From Cichorium intybus (lineage: Eukaryota > Streptophyta > Magnoliopsida > Asterales > Asteraceae): a stretch of 64,000 bases of DNA. How positions within the stretch are numbered: the first letter of the stretch is position 1; each line of letters begins with the position of its first letter. Of this stretch, positions 11,600 to 20,574 are shown one piece after another. The translations under genes were made by a program, and so were the position numbers. The DNA is taken from contig CM042012.1 in NCBI GenBank assembly GCA_023525715.1, forward strand, positions 51,331,508 to 51,395,507, read 5' to 3'. Under the pieces are notes generated by a model that had not been told where the DNA came from, made no database searches, and was given only the letters and a program-made list of their open reading frames with translations.

Positions 11600-12560
11600 A
11601 CGAACCACCAGGTTATCAGACATCCGTTTTAGGGTTTGAAAGTTCACGTCTAGGGTTCTTGATTCCTCTCGCGTCTAGGGTTCTTGCATTCAAATGCAAA
11701 GTGCCCGTATTCCTGACAGTTATAGCACTGCACCTTGGTTTTATCCCGGTTGGTTTGAGAGCCTCTACCACCGTCACGATTTTGGTGCGAACCTCCCCCT
11801 CGACGTCCGCCACGACCATTACTGCCGCCTCTCCCACGGCCTCTTTCCCGACCGCGTGAGTTTGAATTTCCAGATTGGTTGTTACGATGTTGGGTTTTCT
11901 ATTCATCGTCGTTTTTCCTCGTCTTCTCGAGCCATTCTTGGTGTGTCAAGAGTAACTTGCCTTCACTAGTGTCACCCTGACCACGAACTCGTTCTTCATG
12001 CGCCTTCAGCCTCCCCACTACTTCCTCAACCGTCATACTATCGAGGCCTGCAAATTGCTCGATCATTGAAGCTATTTGCAAGAATTTTCCCGGAACAGCA
12101 CGTAACGTTTTCTTCACTACATAGTCTTCCTCCACTTTTTCAACCAACGCCTGTATGTTACTTACGATATTATTAACTTTCTTAGCGAAATCATCAGCGG
12201 ACTCTGCCTCTTTCATGTTAAGTGCCTCGAACTCGGCTTTGAGAGTTTGGACCTTCGCTGTCTTTACTCGGTTAGCACCCATGTACATAGTCTTCAAGGT
12301 TTCCCAGGCCTCTTTCGTCGTGTCTATCTCAGCCAGCGATAAGAGCATCTCTTCCGGAACTCCCTGATAAATGGCAGCCAACGGCATTTTATCCTTCTTC
12401 ACTTCGATTACCGTGTTGTTATTTCTATGCCGATGGCGTCCCACACTCCTTGCGCCTGCAGAAATACCTTCATTTGTATCGCCCAAACTGCATAGTTACT
12501 TCTCGTCAACATCGGGTAATGCAGAGTTACTTGACCCTCCTTATTGTGTCTGTCACCCAT
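11600..12560 (-). pseudogene. Copia B Gag remnant with zinc knuckle
   Basis: The likely start is the minus-strand ATG at 12558-12560. The first residues (SNYAVWAIQMKVFLQAQGVWDA) are out of frame with the main ORF of 195 codons (12486-11899), so a small indel lies near 12440. The ORF has the UBN2 Gag core (EAWETLKTMYMGANRVK, then LKAEFEALNMKEAESADDF). An in-frame TAG at 11899-11901 precedes an RG-rich linker and the zinc knuckle CYNCQEYGHFAFEC (about 11690-11727, CX2CX4HX4C) in the same frame. The sequence then jumps to integrase. Confidence 0.85.
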
Positions 12561-12615
12561 GGCTGTGGGACGGTTTTAGATCTTGAGTATCGCCCAGATT
12601 CACTCTGATACCAAA

Positions 12616-12935
12616 TGTGGGTGAAAACCCTTTGTTATATAACTCTACTATTAGGAAAGTGACAAAATAAGGAAAGGAACATCAGGCTTTTGGGGCCAAA
12701 ACTGCAGCCTTCTGATTAATCTTCAAAAAAAAAGCAGAGCAGTCCTACGTTTACATTTATGCGAGTGAAAATACTAAAAATTAGGAAGAATGAACTGACC
12801 GCTAATCTATTCTAGCTGAAATAAAGGAAATAATGGTCAAAGGGCCTTGATTCAGTCAATGCTACGTAAACACATAAACAACCAAAAGAAACTGGGCTTG
12901 ACTACTTCTGGATTAAACCAAAGTTCAGCCCAACA
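12616..12935 (-). repeat. 5' LTR of copia B
   Basis: 320 bp. Orientation is set by the adjacent minus-strand primer-binding site (TGGTATCAGAGTG, plus-strand complement ending at 12613). AGATG follows immediately. Confidence 0.95.
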
Positions 12936-12940
12936 AGATG

Positions 12941-13355
12941 GAGAAGATCTGTTAAGGTATGTCTCCAGTTGAAAGCTTCATAGTACCGAGAGAGACAAAT
13001 TAGAGAGAGGACGAGAGGCTACAGATGTGAACGGGGTTGGAGGCTGTGGTGTAGTGGTGGTCGGACCTGTGAGTTCCAATTCACATGTGTGTGGTGTGTG
13101 TGTCTGTTATCGGGTGGGTGGAATGGCCTTCGCCGGAGCAAAAGGTGTCGCCAAAGATAGTTGCGTCACCGGAGGAGGACGGCGTTGGGTGTTCAGGTCG
13201 CTGCGTTGGTGTGTAGTTCTGCCGGAGCGAGATGGTGCTTGAGCAGAGAGTATGCGACCGGTTTTAGGAAGTGGATCTCCCCGTGCTGATTGGAATAGAT
13301 AGCATCGTCGGAGCTAGCAAGGGCGTTACCGGCGATGGAGCGTGGCCCAACCCAT
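12941..13355. other. Host segment between copia B and the 13356 element
   Basis: GC-richer sequence with repeated CCGGAG and GGTGTCGCC-like blocks. No reading frame or motif I can name. It ends with the TSD CCCAT (13351-13355); the locus continues after 31898. Confidence 0.4.
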
Positions 13356-13652
13356 TGTTGGATTAGGTGTCTAAGCCATGACTTATAATTTATATTTACT
13401 TATTAAATAGAAGCAAAGTCCATTTGGGTTGCCCTCAAAGCTGGAGGTTTGGTAGAAAGTTTGGTAGAGAGAAAGGTTGGTCTATTATGGGATTAATAAA
13501 TCAACAGAAATAAAAGATATGGTTTGTTAATATATTAAAGTGATAATATATTAATTAGAAACTATATTGATTGATTAATAATTAATCAGGAATTAATTGG
13601 ATTAATTTCTGTGGCATTAATTAGATTAATCAGGAGGTCAGGGATTAAAGTC

Positions 13653-13793
13653 GTACAAATTCAATAGTTGAATTGCGGCGCGCGGCGCGCCAATGTAAAG
13701 GCCGCGACGCGCGTACATATTCGTATGAATTCAATAGTTGAATTGCGGCGTGCGGCGCGCAAACGATCTGGCCGCGGCGCGCGTACAGATAAT
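13653..13793 (+). repeat. Two 70-bp GC-rich direct repeats in the LTR U3 region
   Basis: Each unit begins AATTCAATAGTTGAATT, a 7-bp stem with TAG loop, and continues with GCGGCGYGCGGCGCGC and GGCCGCGRCGCGCG. CpG density far exceeds the surroundings. The units sit 50-190 bp upstream of the TATA box, where LTR enhancers lie. The second LTR has the same pair at 20356-20496. Confidence 0.85.
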
Positions 13794-13835
13794 CCGGAAA
13801 ATGGGCTGCGGCTAGGGTTTCTAGCTTTGCCACTT

Positions 13836-13857
13836 GGTTCCCTATAAATAGGGAACC
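13836..13857 (+). promoter_or_regulatory. LTR TATA box inside a 10+10-bp palindrome
   Basis: GGTTCCCTAT and ATAGGGAACC form perfect 10-base inverted arms separated by AA, so TATAAATA (13843-13850) is the centre of a palindrome. The copy in LTR 2 (20537-20558, with TATA at 20546-20553) is unchanged. Transcription would start roughly 25-35 bp downstream, near the point where the gypsy element inserted in LTR 2. Confidence 0.7.
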
Positions 13858-14134
13858 CTAGACCTCATTATCAGTTGCTCATTTCTATTATTCTCTCTGG
13901 AATTTTCGTGACCTTCCTCTGGCTCCCTAGGTGTGATCTCATTTGAGGCAGGACACTTGTGCTGCTTAGCTTCAAGATTAAAACTAAAGGTTAGTTTTTC
14001 TGATTAATTCTTTTAGTTAATTTTTGTTTGGCCTTTAGGAATTAGTTACATGTTCAAAGTAAGAAAACATAGATCTTTTCTAGGTTGCATGTGAACTTAG
14101 GTTATTTAGTTCATGGTTGCGGAAAACCTTTCAG

Positions 14135-14146
14135 TGGTATCAGAGC
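14135..14146 (+). other. Primer-binding site, tRNA-iMet type
   Basis: TGGTATCAGAGC one base after LTR 1, complementary to the 3' end of plant initiator methionine tRNA as in most Ty1/copia elements. The same one-base G spacer is seen in the related minus-strand copy at 54753-54765. Confidence 0.9.
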
Positions 14147-14439
14147 ATTTGGTTGTTTTCTTATTGAATGGCTGTAATAGTTTTCCTAATTAGGGTTTAT
14201 TGTTTATAAACTTTTTGGGCCTGATATGGTTTTAGGGTTTGGGTTTTAGAAACCTTTTCCCCACCCCTTGGTAATTTTTCGAATATAGGCATTGGGGTTT
14301 TAGAAGGTTTTCTATTTTTGATAACTTTAATTGGTTAATTAAATGGATAACCTTAAACCCAGTTTGTTTGATTTCGATAATTAGGGGTTTAAGATAGGTT
14401 TAAATTGATTTGATTAATTTGGAAAAACCCATCTACATT

Positions 14440-14706
14440 TGAATTAATTTAATTAATTGTTTAATTAAAAGATAATTCAAGGGATTTAATTTAATTTTGA
14501 TTTAATGGTTAAATTTCGAAAATTAAAGGATAAATCCTAAAATATTTTAAAAGGTTTAAAATATCTAAATTTAATTAATTTAATTAATAGTTTAATTAAA
14601 AGATAAATTAAATCAAATTAAAGGTTTAATTTAATTTGAAATTTAATAGTTAAATTTCAGGAAATTAAAAGATAAACCAGGAATATTTTAAATGATTTAA
14701 AATACA
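14440..14706 (+). repeat. Diverged tandem duplication in the leader
   Basis: Two successive units of about 130 bp share AATTTAATTAATT, GTTTAATTAAAAGATAA, TTTAATTTAATTT, GTTAAATTTC, AAATTAAAAGATAAA and AATATTTTAAA. They are almost pure A/T and precede the hairpin-rich part of the leader. Confidence 0.7.
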
Positions 14707-14935
14707 TCTTATATATATTATTAAAGGTTAATACTATATGTATAAGATAAATTGGTTAGTCAAATCATTAGTAGGCCTCATTCACGAAGCTGGTCTATAA
14801 AGTGGGTATAAGGAGACTACCTATAAAATGGCGGTCTAATGGGTGTTCACTCTCACCCACCGCTCGCCTGATCAGTGGAGGGTCGTTAGCCGAACAGTTT
14901 TGATAGGACCGCCTTATCATTAAAAGTATAATGAT
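14706..14935 (+). other. Leader structured region with long-range stems
   Basis: Perfect dyads: ATCTTATA (14706-14713) with TATAAGAT (14741-14748); GGCGGTC (about 14830) with GACCGCC (about 14907); inside the latter TGGGTG-N8-CACCCA; directly after it ATCATTA (14916-14922) with TAATGAT (14929-14935). These look like a branched RNA fold at the start of the non-coding leader, where copia packaging and dimer signals would be expected. Confidence 0.5.
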
Positions 14936-15018
14936 CAAAGTACTAGAACCCGTACAAGAATTCCCAATCTAGTTACTTTAGAAAAAATGTGAATTTGATG
15001 CTAACCCATGAAATTGCA

Positions 15019-15096
15019 CATTGCACTTTATGAAACGTTGGTGGAGCGTGTGTGGGTTACCGGCACACCAATGGGGGTTCATAAAGAGTGGCAATG
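15019..15096 (+). other. Compound stem-loop H1 with conserved 22-nt loop
   Basis: Stems from outside in: CATTGC (15019-15024) with GCAATG (15091-15096); CTTTATGAA (15026-15034) with TTCATAAAG (15078-15086); TTGGTG (15038-15043) with CACCAA (15066-15071). The loop at 15044-15065 starts GAGCGTGTGTGG and ends CCGGCA. The loop is shared with H2-H4 while the stem sequences differ. Confidence 0.75.
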
Positions 15097-15100
15097 GGTT

Positions 15101-15177
15101 TCTCGGGTGTTATCATTGTTGATGGAGCGTGTGTGGTTAAACGGCACATCAATTTGAGATGATAATGGACCCCGAGA
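15101..15177 (+). other. Compound stem-loop H2 with conserved 22-nt loop
   Basis: Stems: TCTCGGG (15101-15107) with CCCGAGA (15171-15177); TTATCAT (15110-15116) with ATGATAA (15159-15165); TTGATG (15119-15124) with CATCAA (15147-15152). Loop 15125-15146 starts GAGCGTGTGTGG and ends ACGGCA. It lies 4 bases after H1, so the leader holds a tandem pair. Confidence 0.75.
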
Positions 15178-15208
15178 GTACCAAGCTAATTTGCATGGTT
15201 ATTCACAC

Positions 15209-15244
15209 CCGGTTTGTGATCCTCGGCATCCCAGTCACAAACGG
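15209..15244 (+). other. Hairpin K1 with CGGCATCCC loop
   Basis: TTTGTGA (15213-15219) pairs with TCACAAA (15235-15241), extended by CCG/CGG with one bulged G. The 15-nt loop contains CGGCATCCC (15224-15232), shared with K2. Confidence 0.65.
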
Positions 15245-15256
15245 TAGGGCATATCC

Positions 15257-15293
15257 GAGATTAAACATGCCATTGAATAGTTCAATGAATCTC
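15257..15293 (+). other. Compound hairpin with TAG loop
   Basis: Outer GAGATT (15257-15262) pairs with AATCTC (15288-15293). Inner CATTGAA (15271-15277) pairs with TTCAATG (15281-15287) around a TAG triloop. The LTR GC-repeat units start with the same design (AATTCAA-TAG-TTGAATT). Confidence 0.6.
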
Positions 15294-15304
15294 ACAGATC
15301 TAGG

Positions 15305-15337
15305 AATTTCATAAGACTGAAATTGATAAAAGTTATC
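15305..15337 (+). other. Two small adjacent hairpins
   Basis: AATTTCA (15305-15311) pairs with TGAAATT (15318-15324). It is followed at once by GATAA-AAG-TTATC (15325-15337). They sit between K1 and K2 and add to the near-continuous run of dyads in the leader. Confidence 0.5.
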
Positions 15338-15350
15338 TACCTTAATGACC

Positions 15351-15389
15351 ACTGTGTTGTGACTACGGCATCCCTCTTCACAGCATAGT
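15351..15389 (+). other. Hairpin K2 with CGGCATCCC loop
   Basis: The 12-base arms ACTGTGTTGTGA (15351-15362) and TCACAGCATAGT (15378-15389) pair fully if two G-U wobbles are allowed. The 15-nt loop contains CGGCATCCC (15366-15374). K1 has the same loop core and loop length but different arms. Confidence 0.65.
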
Positions 15390-15480
15390 TGGGGTATTTT
15401 GGATCCTAGCCTTGTTAAATAATATATATTGGGTAATTATTTAAAAGGATTAATTAAACGAATAAATTCAAATTTTACAT

Positions 15481-16411
15481 ATGTCTGAAGAAAATGTCAT
15501 TCTCCTCCTTCACCCATTTCTGAGAGCTTCAGAAAGCACCTGTTTAGTATGGTAAGGCTGACTGGCCTGATTATATGATATAGTTTTGCAATTAGAGAAT
15601 AGTTCTTAGTTTTGCTGGCGAACCACATCAAACTGAGTGTCCGCTCCCAAACGTGGCATCACACAGCAGCTTGTGATAAGCATGACTCCTTGACTATTGA
15701 GTCCAAGGAAGTTCGTTGCCTTATGCTATTGATCATTAACCCCGAGTTCCGCAGGGATTTAGAATTCCTGGGGTCTGATAAGTTAGCACAGCTAGTTCAG
15801 GAAAGGTTCCGTGAACTGGTTGAATAAAGGGAATGAACTAGGATCTTTAAAGAGTTTGAAGTTGCAAGCTAGATGGAAGTAGCACCAGTTTGCGTGTTCC
15901 CGAGATTGAGGGATACATAGGCGAACAGTATAAAACTGGTTTCCTTTTGTGATCGGGAGTTAAGCATTAGCTCAACTCGCTGATCTGTTCATCCAGATGA
16001 ACAGAAAGGGTAACCGGATAAGACAATCGTGGAAGTGCATTCAATGTCGACTCTGTATGAATCGTTCATGGAGAAGCATAGTTCCATTAATTTAGCTGCT
16101 TCAGGATTGAGTCCAGTATTAAGGTGCATCAAGAAATGATCCAGATCGTCTGGACCGATTGTTCGATGTTTCAAACTGGGAATCCACAAGGTGGGACACA
16201 GTCACGGAAAGATTGGAAAAATGCTCCAAAGCCAAACCGTTTGGTAAACTCATAAATATCTTAGAATTCAGAACACCTGATCCTCATTTCCTTGATACAG
16301 GATGTGTTCCACACATTTGCTCTGTATGCACGAACTCTGGAGGATGCGGGATGGTGTCGCACTGGAGCATATTCGGATTGGATCTGGAGCTCGTGCGGTT
16401 TTTGAGTTAAG
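15481..16411 (+). pseudogene. Decayed copia Gag-protease of the LARD-like element
   Basis: Fragments in shifting frames: an ATG-initial MSEENVILL at 15481; VRCLMLLIINPEFRRDLEFLG in the 15612-15827 frame, the Gag core; FKEFEVAS then MEVAPV near 15845-15890; and LDTGCVPHIC near 16295-16320, matching the D-T-G-C...HIC protease motif of the TNT1-like copia group. Many stops and frameshifts separate them. Decay is far deeper than the roughly 1% LTR divergence, so the coding region was dead before this copy inserted. Confidence 0.7.
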
Positions 16412-17350
16412 CTAGATATTTGTTCTTGTTATTAGTTTATAGATACATACGACATGGATTCGCATAGTACATTGTTCTGAGGATAATTCTGGTTTAACAA
16501 ATTTTTTTTTAACATGATTGTTTTTAATTGTCCTCGAAATGTTGTGTGAATGTGTTGATGACGTAAATGGTGATAACTTGAATGTTGATACATCCAATGG
16601 GATTGGATTTGTAAATTGTGTTCTTTATGATTGTTAAAGTGAATTTTATGAGAATCAATTCAACCAAAGGTCCAGTTGGACAGGACTTTGGAATCATTTG
16701 ACTTAGAGTCACATGATGAATTGAGTGCTTAATAAAATTAATTGTGGCAAGAAAGGAATCGCCCAAAGATCCAATGGATAGGATTTTGGAATCAGTTGAC
16801 TTGGAGTCAGGTGATGATTGCATGTCTTGAACAATATTAACAAAGTCATAAATTTACATGGAGATGTAAAACGAATCTTCGAACAAAACACGATTAGTTA
16901 TGCTTCAAAATATTTGCCAAATGGTTTGACAAATATGGCTTCGTTTATCGGAATAAGCGATTGATTGGAACCTTGAAGTGTTCAAGGATTTCAAAGGAAG
17001 TATAAGATCAACAGAACCTGAGTAACAACATAGACTGAGAAAATGTTTCACAGTTTATCCTCTTCCAAGAACACTAATGGTTATAATGTGTCTTAGGGAA
17101 GATGATGGAGCATTGATCGAAATAGTTTTGATCCTCGGTGTATAAGATACACTGGATACATTTCCGACTAATATTTCAATGAATTGAATATTCAACCAGT
17201 CAGACCACAGAAGCCATATTCCGACCATATCTTAGACTAAGTAGGTTATGCCGACACTGTCTGAAATGTAAAGATGGGATCATCCCACTAGTATATAGAA
17301 AGTCCAGGGTCATGTAGCATTCGTCTGAATCTCATGACAAGCCTCTAACT
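16412..17350 (+). other. Non-coding interior of the LARD-like element
   Basis: No conserved protein motif found. A loose internal repeat is visible: CCAAAGGTCCAGTTGGACAGG at 16664 and CCCAAAGATCCAATGGATAGG at 16764, each followed by a TTTGGAATCANTTGACTTNGAGTCA block. The unit is about 100 bp. Confidence 0.5.
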
Positions 17351-17410
17351 GATCAGCGATGTCGTTTCATTGGCCATCCCGGTTATCCTTTGAAAGAAGA
17401 GTACTTTTAG
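17351..17410 (+). pseudogene. Integrase C-terminal scrap
   Basis: The short frame DQRCRFIGHPGYPLKEEYF ends in a stop. It matches the pattern of copia integrase tails (D-K-C-x-F-x-G-Y-P...YYF). It shows that the ancestor had a Pol gene in normal order after Gag and protease. Confidence 0.55.
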
Positions 17411-17904
17411 AAAGAACTCAAGTTCTAAGGAAACAGTGGGAGTAAGAATAATTCTGAATGAGTTTAGGGATTAGCCAAGTGATAGAACCTTTAGTCACCA
17501 CTGGGACTTGACCAGGAATTAGATTCCTGTTAAACCTGACATACCCTCTCTTCGCTTGACCAGTAGTTATTGTAACTGTCATAAGGAGTTATGATTTGGG
17601 TGATATACCGAGTAGTGGTAAAACACTAAAGATGGTACGGATAAGTAATCCGACTGCTGGAAGCATTGGTGAGCCCGGTTGCTGCCAAATAAGAGAACCT
17701 TACCGCGAGACACAGTCTATGTGACAGTTTGATTGATCTTTACAACTGGTCTAGGAACCAGTGGGAGTAATTGAATCATCAAAAGAAGGGAACATGGAAA
17801 TGTACTTACAGAACATCTGGTTGAATGAGTCATCACTTGGAGTCAAGCAATTGATTCTGAGAGAAACACTCTCAATAGAAGATATAATCCGAGAGGATTC
17901 TGCG

Positions 17905-17979
17905 TGGCATAGTGTGAGTCGTTAGTGGAGCGTGTGTGGTTTACCGGCACACTAATATGGACTCACATAGAGCATGCCA
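17905..17979 (+). other. Compound stem-loop H3 with conserved 22-nt loop
   Basis: Stems: TGGCAT (17905-17910) with ATGCCA (17974-17979); TGTGAGTC (17913-17920) with GACTCACA (17960-17967); TTAGTG (17922-17927) with CACTAA (17950-17955). Loop 17928-17949 starts GAGCGTGTGTGG and ends CCGGCA. It lies about 2.7 kb downstream of H2. Confidence 0.75.
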
Positions 17980-18260
17980 TTACAAAAGGTACATGGCCCC
18001 GGGATTCGTCCCATGGGCATCTCGCAAGAAAGGATATTCAGATTCTCAAAATAGGCCAAAAGGTTTGGATTTTGTGAATAGCCTGAAAGATTTCCTTTAA
18101 TATGTCGGAAAGGTTTGGATTTCGGTTTCGCAAAATGTGCCATAAGTTCTGGATTTTGTGAATAGTCCGAAAGAGTCATATGACGGTGTCAAAGCCAGTG
18201 GGAGTATCGTTGTTATCTGCTATCATTGTATGTGGGTTACATACTAGTTCTAGAAAACGT

Positions 18261-18610
18261 CTCTTATCATTACAAAGTGTAATGACTTGGTGTTAAGAAA
18301 CGGTTCGCTATGAAAAACTTTAAGAGATACAACATGCTCAGGTGGTTGTGAACATCTATTAGATAGATCAGAACTCTGCTAATATGATCTTGATGAGATT
18401 CACGATGCATAACCCCAGGAAAGGAGTTTCCTGTCATTGCAAAGTGTAATGAATTGGCATGAAAGAAACAAAGAAGGTGCAGCATGCTCACGTAGTTCAT
18501 AGACATCTATCAGATAGATGAGACTGACAGTATTGACTTAGCTATTGAGAATATGATCTTGATGGGATTCAAGATGCATAAGAAATAGTTCCTGAAAGGA
18601 AATGGTTTCC
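18261..18610 (+). repeat. Diverged tandem duplication carrying hairpins
   Basis: Two units of about 165-180 bp. Each begins with a perfect or wobble hairpin (TCATTACA-AAG-TGTAATGA at 18267-18285; TCATTGCA-AAG-TGTAATGA at 18434-18452). Each continues with AACATGCTCA/AGCATGCTCA and a second hairpin (ATCTAT-TAG-ATAGAT at 18354-18368; CATCTAT-CAG-ATAGATG at 18504-18520). Each ends with ATATGATCTTGATG(A/G)GATTCA(C/A)GATGCATAA. Hairpins are conserved while the sequence between them is not. Confidence 0.7.
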
Positions 18611-18912
18611 GGAAATCATGACACAAGGATTATTGGTAATCTTAGGATTCCGAAAGTGCTTGGAATGAGATTACATCAGGTTCCTCGAGCCTCTTGGACA
18701 AATCAGAAGTGTTATGAACATATCCTGATGACTTAATGCTTAGAGCATTGTAAGTTGGATTCAGGATATTGCCTGGCTGAGAATACTGAATGGATTTTTT
18801 GAACAGACGTGAGAAATCATTGGGAAATGATTAGGGTGATTGATTTGAAAGGGTTTTCAAATCGGTAATTGTTTACACCAGAACGTGGTGCTGTAGGACT
18901 TCATGGTTAAAG

Positions 18913-18974
18913 AATTTCGTTGGTTTCTGATAGAGCGCGTGTGGGTCACCGGCACATTATGACACCTCGAAATT
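18913..18974 (+). other. Compound stem-loop H4 with conserved 22-nt loop
   Basis: Outer AATTTCG (18913-18919) pairs with CGAAATT (18968-18974). The inner arms CTGATA (18927-18932) and CATTAT (18955-18960) keep only four pairs, one a G-U. Loop 18933-18954 starts GAGCGCGTGTGG and ends CCGGCA. It is the most worn of the four. Confidence 0.65.
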
Positions 18975-20047
18975 GTCTTAGGGTGTAGTCATATAGACTA
19001 AAGACCCGAGAACCATGGGCAGTCACGGTACACATCACCGGAATGGAGTTGTGAGAGAAAATGACAAAATGACAAATTGAGATATCATCGGAAGAGTATC
19101 CGATAGGATCATCTGCAATAAAGTGTATAAGTGTTAGACACTTGGATACATAGAAAAAAATGAAAAGGTCATAGACATAGATATAAAAGGCTTGAATTGA
19201 AAGTTTAAAAGAGAATAAGAAACCGATAATAGTTATGATAAATCCGACTTGGTGATTACCTCGTAGAGACTTGGTAATTAGCAGGAGTAGCTGCCAGTCA
19301 GATTTTATGTTTCACTTTTGCATGTTTACTTCCTGAATAATTGGATTATTCAAATATCCACAGTCGTTCATACTCTTAGGGAGTGAGTATGAAGGAAGAC
19401 TGTCATGAATTGGTTTGTAGATTGTCTAAGGAGTTAGACATAGCAATAAGATTGCTGCAACGTTCATGAGTACTTGGAATTGGAGATTTGAGTATTGGAT
19501 AAACCCGCGCTCAATGGATTGCTTCATGGATTATATCACGAGCAATGTTGAGACGATAATATCTTATGGTCTTAAAGTGGAGAGATATGAGTTATAATTT
19601 GCAAGGCGGTTGTTCATTGATAGTACGAAAACGCATCGGTAACTCGGTGTTATAAAACGTGCTGTTGTGAGTAATTTGTCGGGTAAAAGATATAACATAT
19701 TATTCAAAGCTTATTCGTCCCTTGACCCAGACGGGAAATAGATATCTGTTGGCCACTCGATGATTTTGAAGTTGACTGAAGTGCTGGCTAGCCAGGACTG
19801 AATTGATTCATTCAATTTGAAGTCTGAGAGTCATAAGCAAAATCGGATATCGGGAAACAGTGTGTCAGACAGAGATTGATCTCAATCCATGTCTCATGTC
19901 TGAAAATATATTGTTGGACGGAGGATCATCTGATCACTTATCTATGGACAGAACTGACTAGGTCAGAGTTCGGCAGCAGTTTCTAGGAAGCTACAGTTTG
20001 CTAATTAATTAGAGGTTAAATTGGTAATTATAGTCATAGACTTATCC
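18975..20047 (+). other. Non-coding 3' interior of the LARD-like element
   Basis: No open frame above 60 codons and no reverse transcriptase or RNase H motif found by eye. It ends in AAGTGGGAGAC (20048-20058), the polypurine tract before LTR 2. Confidence 0.55.
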
Positions 20048-20058
20048 AAGTGGGAGAC

Positions 20059-20574
20059 TGTTGGATTAGGTGTCTAAGCCATGACTTATAATTTATATTT
20101 ACCTATTAAATAGAAGCAAAGTCCATTTGGGTTGCCCTCAAAGCTGGAGGTTTGGTAGAAAGTTTGGTAGAGAGAAAGGTTGGTCTATTATGGGATTAAT
20201 AAATCAACAGAAATAAAAGATATGGTTTGTTAATATATTAAAGTGATAATATATTAATTAGAAACTATATTGATTGATTAATAATTAATCAGGAATTAAT
20301 TGGATTAATTTCTGTGGCATTAATTAGATTAATCAGGAGGTCAGGGATTAAAGTCGTACAAATTCAATAGTTGAATTGCGGCGCGCGGCGCGCCAATGTA
20401 AAGGCCGCGACGCGCGTACATATTTGTACGAATTCAATAGTTGAATTGCGGCGCGCGGCGCGCAAACGATCTGGCCGCGGCGCGCGTACAGATAATCCGG
20501 AAAATGGGCTGCGGCTAGGGTTTCTAGCTTTGCCACTTGGTTCCCTATAAATAGGGAACCTTAGACCTCATTAT
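20059..20574 (+). repeat. 3' LTR of the LARD-like element, left part
   Basis: Matches 13356-13871 with a handful of substitutions. The gypsy element interrupts it after ATTAT (20570-20574), 21 bp downstream of the TATA box. Confidence 0.95.

Larger units (their letters stand above)
10502..12935 (-). mobile_element. Internally deleted Ty1/copia element B with TSD AGATG
   Basis: Two direct LTRs (10502-10825 and 12616-12935) flank a 1.8-kb interior on the minus strand. The element is bounded by a perfect 5-bp TSD, AGATG (10497-10501 and 12936-12940). The minus-strand primer-binding site TGGTATCAGAGTG lies next to the right LTR, and the purine-rich GAGGGGCGAG next to the left one. The interior keeps Gag with a zinc knuckle and part of integrase. 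Protease, reverse transcriptase and RNase H are gone. It is non-autonomous and broken. Confidence 0.95.
13356..14133 (+). repeat. 5' LTR of the LARD-like element
   Basis: 778 bp, TGTTGGATTAGG to ACCTTTCA. It holds two 70-bp GC-rich direct repeats (13653-13793), a TATA box at 13843-13850 and an AT-rich first part. The open frame MAKLETLAAAHFPDY on the minus strand recurs in both LTRs and is a by-product of the GC repeats. Confidence 0.95.

Noticed and set aside
13645..13833. Minus-strand 62-codon frame starting MAKLETLAAAHFPDYLYARR, present again at 20348-20536
   Set aside because: It is the GC-rich direct repeat of the LARD-like LTR. The two copies are the two LTRs, not a duplicated gene.
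15612..15827. 71-codon frame as an independent small gene
   Set aside because: It matches the Gag core pattern in frame with other Gag scraps of the LARD-like element.
15019..18974. CRISPR-like array or satellite for the repeated GAGCGTGTGTGG motif
   Set aside because: Spacing is irregular (about 80 bp, 2.7 kb, 1 kb), the genome is a plant's, and the repeated part is the loop of covarying hairpins.
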